A stretch of 64,000 nt of DNA. It comes from Rossellomorea marisflavi (GTDB taxonomy: Bacteria > Bacillota > Bacilli > Bacillales > Bacillaceae_B). Each line of letters opens with the position of its first letter. The stretch's first letter is position 1. A model generated the notes under the pieces. The model searched no databases. It was given only the letters and a program-made list of their open reading frames with translations, and had not been told where the DNA came from. A program made the position numbers and the translations under genes. Location of the stretch: the NCBI RefSeq assembly GCF_001274775.1, contig NZ_LGUE01000001.1, positions 1,705,443 through 1,769,442 of the forward strand. The letters are read 5' to 3'. Of the stretch, positions 60,380 through 64,000 are shown in pieces.

Positions 60380-61180
60380 TCAATCACGAACTTTGATCTG
60401 ATACTCTGTCAATCTTTCGTCCTTCATGTGGGAGATGAAGGAATCGACAATCTGTCTTGTATAGAGAGGTCCCTCCGTTTCCATTCCCAGTCTTGATACA
60501 AAGTCCACGAGCATTTTATAATAGAAGGAATCCCTCCTGCGATCCTCGAGGGAATAGACTGTGGCATATGTTCCTTCCGGAAGGATGTCGTATCCTGATT
60601 CTTCTTCAAGAAGAATATACAGCCCGTCATAGATAAACCCTTCTTCACGGCTCATGTTATCAGGTGATACAAACAACCCGACGGAACCGACCATGATGGG
60701 CGTCATATGATTGACGGTTTTCTTGATTTCCCTTAAGAGCACTTCCATGTCATCAAGGGAAGAAAATGAACGTTCTTCTTTCCAGATGCTTCTCTTTGGC
60801 AGAGAGGAGAGCATAGGCCCACGTTCCATTGTCTTCGCAAGCTGAAGCTGCTGAATTTTTTGCGAGAGATGCCGATGAGTCGTTTGTAACTCATCCATTT
60901 TTCTTCTTGTGGTTTCCTCGTATTTTTCCAGGGTATGCAGAAACTGATCCAGCGTACTGTGCTCCATCTTTTGCTTGATTTCCTTCAAAGGGACACCCAA
61001 GCCTTTCAAAAAGCTGATCATATCGAGTTGCTGGAACTGCTCGGCACGGTAATACCGATAACCCGTTTCACTATCGGTATGAAACGGAGTGAATAGCCCG
61101 ATTTCATCATAATACCTCAGGGTTTTCACAGGTATATCATAAAGCTTGGACATTTGTCCGATGGTAAACTGATTCTTCAT
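60380..61180 (-). CDS. MerR/BmrR-type drug-responsive activator
   Basis: 266 aa. MerR HTH ([26 protein letters not shown], split: [20 protein letters not shown]), dimerisation coiled coil (about 80-120) and a C-terminal GyrI-like ligand domain (about 125-266) as in BmrR. It overlaps tyrZ by 4 bp (ATGA), so it is translationally coupled to the synthetase. The 19-bp-spacer promoter right after its stop implies activation of the downstream pump. Confidence 0.91.
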   Translation of the reverse strand: MKNQFTIGQMSKLYDIPVKTLRYYDEIGLFTPFHTDSETGYRYYRAEQFQQLDMISFLKGLGVPLKEIKQKMEHSTLDQFLHTLEKYEETTRRKMDELQTTHRHLSQKIQQLQLAKTMERGPMLSSLPKRSIWKEERSFSSLDDMEVLLREIKKTVNHMTPIMVGSVGLFVSPDNMSREEGFIYDGLYILLEEESGYDILPEGTYATVYSLEDRRRDSFYYKMLVDFVSRLGMETEGPLYTRQIVDSFISHMKDERLTEYQIKVRD

Positions 61181-62418
61181 TCCCCATCGACCAGGAGTTT
61201 AATGAATTTCCTCTTGCCGACCTGCACAGTCATCCCCTCCTGGACCCTCACAATAAGGTTTGGATCTTCCACCTTGGTGCCATCAATCTTTACGCCATTA
61301 TTCTTGATCATCTTCCTCGCTTCACTTTTGGAAGGAAGGAGATTGACGTTGACGAGCAGCTCGAGGATGTTGACCTCTTCACTACCGTTCCACTGCAGCT
61401 CTGGAATCTCATCAGGCATACTTCCTTTTTGGAAAACAGAGATGAACTGCTCTTGTGCCCGCTCACTTGCTCCGAATCCATGGTACATCCTGACGATCGT
61501 CCTTCCTAGGAGCATCTTGGCATCACGGGGGTGCATTTGCCCTGCAGCCAACGAAGCATTGATTTCACTGATCTTTTCAAGGGGAAGATCAGTGATGAGT
61601 TCAAAGTACTTCATCATAAGGTGATCGGGTAATGACATCGTCTTTCCGAACATTTCCTCAGGTCTCTCATCGATTCCGATGTAGTTATGTTTCGATTTTG
61701 ACATCTTATCCACTCCATCCAGTCCTTCTAGAAGAGGCATAAGAATGACAACCTGCTTTTCCTTATTGTATTTCTCCTGGAAATGTCGACCCATGAGCAC
61801 GTTGAAATGCTGATCCGTCCCGCCAAGCTCGATATCGCATTCCAGCTGTACAGAGTCGAAACCCTGCATCAACGGGTAGAAGAATTCATGAAGGGAGATC
61901 GGTTTGCCTTCCTTGATCCTCGCCTCGAAGTCATCGCGCTCCATCAATCTGGCAACTGTGATTTTCCCCGCCAGTCCAATGACATCTTCCATTTTCATCT
62001 CGCCCAACCATTTGGAATTATAGTGAAGCTCCACTCTATCCATGTCCAGGACTTTAGAGAATTGTTCAAAGTAGGTTTGAGCATTATGTTTCACCTCATC
62101 TTCGGTCAGCTGCTTACGGGCAACGGATTTTCCCGTTGGATCCCCTATCTTCCCCGTAAAGTCACCGATGATCAGCTGGATGATATGGCCGTGCTCCTGG
62201 AACTGGCGAAGCTTATTCAAAACGACCGTATGCCCCAGATGGACGTCAGGTGCAGATGGGTCAAGCCCCAGTTTGATTTTCAAGGGTCTATTTTCAATGA
62301 CGGATGTCCTGATTTTACTTTCAAGTTCTTTGAGAGGGATGATCTCCTGCACACCCTGCCGGTAGAGAGCCAGCTGCTCCTGTACTTCTTGTTCTTGTTG
62401 ATCTGTCAGCTTTTGCAT
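61177..62418 (-). CDS. tyrZ: Tyrosyl-tRNA synthetase, TyrZ type
   Basis: 413 aa, matching the length of B. subtilis TyrZ rather than TyrS (about 422). Class I motifs: HLGH in [10 protein letters not shown] and KMSKS in [10 protein letters not shown]; tyrosine-specific GGTDQHFN; C-terminal S4 RNA-binding domain ([21 protein letters not shown]). Charges tRNA-Tyr. Controlled by a T-box with UAC specifier upstream. No D-Tyr or second synthetase is visible in the window, so whether this is the sole enzyme is unknown. Confidence 0.94.
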   Translation of the reverse strand: MQKLTDQQEQEVQEQLALYRQGVQEIIPLKELESKIRTSVIENRPLKIKLGLDPSAPDVHLGHTVVLNKLRQFQEHGHIIQLIIGDFTGKIGDPTGKSVARKQLTEDEVKHNAQTYFEQFSKVLDMDRVELHYNSKWLGEMKMEDVIGLAGKITVARLMERDDFEARIKEGKPISLHEFFYPLMQGFDSVQLECDIELGGTDQHFNVLMGRHFQEKYNKEKQVVILMPLLEGLDGVDKMSKSKHNYIGIDERPEEMFGKTMSLPDHLMMKYFELITDLPLEKISEINASLAAGQMHPRDAKMLLGRTIVRMYHGFGASERAQEQFISVFQKGSMPDEIPELQWNGSEEVNILELLVNVNLLPSKSEARKMIKNNGVKIDGTKVEDPNLIVRVQEGMTVQVGKRKFIKLLVDGE

Positions 62419-62458
62419 TGACGTTACCTCCCTTAATCATTTCTAACACATGAAAAAA

Positions 62459-62693
62459 TAAAAAAATTGCCTTCAAAAAGGGACGTGATTGCTCACGCGG
62501 TACCACCCTTCTTGAAGACAATGATTCTTCCACTCAATCGAATAACGGTTCGTCCGTTCCCCACGAATGCAGGGACGCTCAAGGATTGTAATTCACCCGA
62601 CCTTTGTACCGGTTCGCACCACCCACCGGCTCTCTTAAACATGGAGATCGTCGCTACTGGATTTCCTCTCATCGCTTTACATGTGTTAAATTG
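62459..62693 (-). ncRNA. T-box riboswitch (tRNA-Tyr) of tyrZ
   Basis: Minus strand has AGAGAGCCGG (AG bulge region), GGTGGTGCGAACCGG, the specifier loop GTGAATTACAATCC with UAC (62590-62588), the T-box AAGGGTGGTACCGCG (62510-62496) and a terminator ending in a T run at about 62465-62459. Uncharged tRNA-Tyr would stabilise the antiterminator and allow tyrZ (and merR) transcription. Confidence 0.95.
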
Positions 62694-62698
62694 AACTG

Positions 62699-62727
62699 AT
62701 CATACCAGATTCGCAAAATATTTGCAA
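62699..62727 (-). promoter_or_regulatory. Sigma-A promoter of the tyrZ T-box transcript
   Basis: Minus strand TTGCAA (62727-62722), 17 bp, TATGAT (62704-62699), just upstream of the T-box. Confidence 0.75.
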
Positions 62728-62728
62728 T

Positions 62729-63145
62729 TTAATTTTCTTCCGGATGAAGATCCATGAGGGCTCCAAATGTCTGGGAAGCAGAGGTGAAACTGATGAAGGC
62801 AATAAGCTCTGAGATTTCCTCATCACTGAACGATTCCTTCAGCACATTGAACAGACCATCCTGAACGTTGCTTCCCTGTACCCCGAAAACTTCCGCAAAA
62901 CCGACGGCCACTGCTGTTTTTTCATCATACACGTCAGGATCCGGCCTGCCCTTTGCCTGACAGTATAAGCATCCATTTTGGAATGCCAATACCCTTCTCA
63001 CTTGTTCTTTTAGTTCTTTCGTCAAGTGACCGTCCCCCTCCAATGTTTCTGAGAGCTGCCCCCATCGTTCCATTACTTCTTCGTGATGTCCAAGCAAACG
63101 CATGAACGGTGTTGCGCCAATTGCAGCTGAAGCAATCCTTGTCAT
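62729..63145 (-). CDS. AhpD/carboxymuconolactone decarboxylase-like protein
   Basis: 138 aa from ATG 63145 (AGGAGG eight bases upstream; an ATG two codons earlier is inside the RBS spacing). Contains NGCLYCQAKG, a CxxC followed by a downstream acidic helix as in AhpD-type peroxidase-like proteins, though the usual His three residues after the second Cys (CxxCxxxH) is replaced here by Gly or Arg positions. So catalytic competence is uncertain. Divergent from an Lrp-type regulator that may control it. Confidence 0.78.
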   Translation of the reverse strand: MTRIASAAIGATPFMRLLGHHEEVMERWGQLSETLEGDGHLTKELKEQVRRVLAFQNGCLYCQAKGRPDPDVYDEKTAVAVGFAEVFGVQGSNVQDGLFNVLKESFSDEEISELIAFISFTSASQTFGALMDLHPEEN

Positions 63146-63266
63146 TTCCATCTCCTCCTTATAGAATAATCATATCAATCTCATTCACTATTTTACATTC
63201 AATTCTAAAAGCAATTAGTGATTCAGGTTTAAGAATTTAACCCAAATCAAAAGGAGATCATTCTAT

Positions 63267-63704
63267 ATGAAAATCGACGATATCGACAGGAAAATTTTAA
63301 AAGAACTGATGCAGGACAGCAGGCTTTCCATGAGTGAGCTCGGAAGGCGAATCAACCTCTCCTCTCCATCGGTCTCCGAAAGGGTAAAGCAGATGGAATC
63401 CCACGGTGTCATCGAGTCCTATACTACGAAGATCAACCATGGAAAACTCGGCAACGACATTCAATGCATCATCGAAGCTACCGTAAAAAACGGGGACTAC
63501 AAAGGTTTCAAGAAAAAAATCGCTGAGTTCCCAAACGTGGACTTCTGCTACCGGATCGCTGGGCAAGCCTGTTTCATGCTCAAGCTCCACTTTGCAACAT
63601 TCGCTGAAGCAGAAGCCTTCATAGACCACATCAATCCCTTTGCCCACACCGTCACCCATTTCATCTTCTCAGAAGTCGAAACCCATACCCTTTTCACAAA
63701 TTAA
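63267..63704 (+). CDS. lrpC: Lrp/AsnC-family regulator, LrpC-like
   Basis: 145 aa, like B. subtilis LrpC (144 aa). N-terminal HTH LDSDIDRKILKELMQDSRLS-type IDDIDRKILKELMQDSRLSM and ELGRRINLSSPSVSERVKQME; C-terminal RAM domain (about 65-140) with NVDFCYRIAGQACFML for ligand binding and octamerisation. RBS AAAAGGAGATC. LrpC in B. subtilis binds and wraps DNA; its effector is not known with certainty. It is divergent from the AhpD-like gene. Confidence 0.87.
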   Translation: MKIDDIDRKILKELMQDSRLSMSELGRRINLSSPSVSERVKQMESHGVIESYTTKINHGKLGNDIQCIIEATVKNGDYKGFKKKIAEFPNVDFCYRIAGQACFMLKLHFATFAEAEAFIDHINPFAHTVTHFIFSEVETHTLFTN

Positions 63705-63716
63705 AGAAGCAGCTAC

Positions 63717-63887
63717 ATGGATACCCAACACTTGGAGATACTATTAACGCTGCATCTAATCGAGCCCATTCAGCAGAGTGATGATAACTCGAATGTGCTG
63801 GACAAACATAACCGTACGGAACCCCAAATCCAAGTGAAAAACGGCTTTAATGAATGGCACTCCCGCACTCACACCCACAAACAATAA
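63717..63887 (+). CDS. Possible small ORF
   Basis: 56 codons, MDTQHLEILLTLHLIEPIQQ then a polar, His-rich tail. RBS is poor (AAAGAAGCAGC). It starts 13 bp after lrpC, so readthrough translation is possible. No family recognised, and I would not be surprised if it is non-coding. Confidence 0.3.
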   Translation: MDTQHLEILLTLHLIEPIQQSDDNSNVLDKHNRTEPQIQVKNGFNEWHSRTHTHKQ

Positions 63888-63927
63888 GGAGAAATGTACA
63901 TAAATAACGTTTTCCCTATCACCAAAA

Positions 63928-64000
63928 GTGCAGTGCAGCGGAGGCCGGACGACTCCGATGGGAATAGAGGGATGATCGAGACCCCGCAGGCACGAGGAGG
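63928..64000. repeat. Dispersed intergenic repeat, copy C (cut by window edge)
   Basis: GTGCAGCGGAGGCCGGACGACTCC, GGGAATAG and GAGACCCCGCAGGCACGAGGAGG follow the same order as the GTGCAAGACGAAGACTCC ... CCCCGCAGGCTTGCCGAGGAGG core of copy A at 33402-33460. The 3' half lies outside the window. Confidence 0.68.

Noticed and set aside
61783..62421. 212-codon plus-strand frame
   Set aside because: Antisense shadow of tyrZ with no family resemblance.

Overview
The window is chromosomal DNA from an endospore-forming Bacillaceae (Bacillus-like Firmicute) of moderate GC. Evidence for this is the alpha/beta SASP, splAB, SpoVR and YheC/YheD sporulation genes, strong AAGGAGG-type ribosome binding sites, sigma-A/B/G-type promoters, a tyrosine T-box, a TPP riboswitch and many U-tailed terminators. 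Much of the gene content matches the yhc-yhd-yhe part of the Bacillus subtilis chromosome, rearranged and mixed with genes found elsewhere in that species (yxkF-msmX, tcyABC, yvgN, helD). I suspect a Rossellomorea-like lineage, but that is a guess. I see no rRNA, tRNA, prophage, IS element or CRISPR array.

Layout. 1-9.9 kb: yheB (cut by the window edge), an operon of four YheC/YheD-type ATP-grasp proteins, a ferritin-like protein, yheE, a CsoR/CstR-type sensor, yxkF-msmX with a consensus cre site, and a SASP gene with a sigma-G-type promoter. 9.9-21 kb: fumC, a TcyABC-type cystine importer, yheG, a BmrCD-type multidrug exporter behind an attenuation leader, two sigma-B-type stress genes and a photolyase. 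21-32 kb: a proline symporter with a tiny accessory protein, a dicarboxylate/amino-acid symporter, a Cys-less ArsC-like protein, splAB, and a riboswitch-controlled thiamine-precursor importer operon ending in a TatD-type hydrolase. 32-33.6 kb: intergenic repeat arrays with compensating base changes. 33.6-46 kb: spoVR, an MFS exporter, yhdC/yhdB, yhcYZ-yhdA, pgcA, yhcX, a disulfide-bond pair, yhcU and yhcT. 46-54.7 kb: yvgN, helD, a HAD phosphatase, a KinB-like kinase, a RimK-like ligase, a LacI regulator with its palindrome and a nitroreductase. 54.8-64 kb: orphan cydDC, a DinB protein, a T-box-controlled tyrZ coupled to a MerR regulator and an MFS pump, an AhpD-like protein, an Lrp regulator and a truncated dispersed repeat.

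The genes mainly serve spore formation and germination-linked repair (YheC/D, SASP, SplAB, SpoVR, KinB-like), stress and redox control (Usp, CstR-like, YhcYZ-azoreductase, CydDC), nutrient uptake and drug export. The points most worth attention are: the four-gene ATP-grasp operon; the bmrCD leader, where three mutually exclusive RNA pairings can be drawn; the covarying tandem hairpin repeats at 32.07-32.49 kb; the ArsC-fold protein lacking all catalytic residues; and the TatD hydrolase embedded in the thiamine operon.
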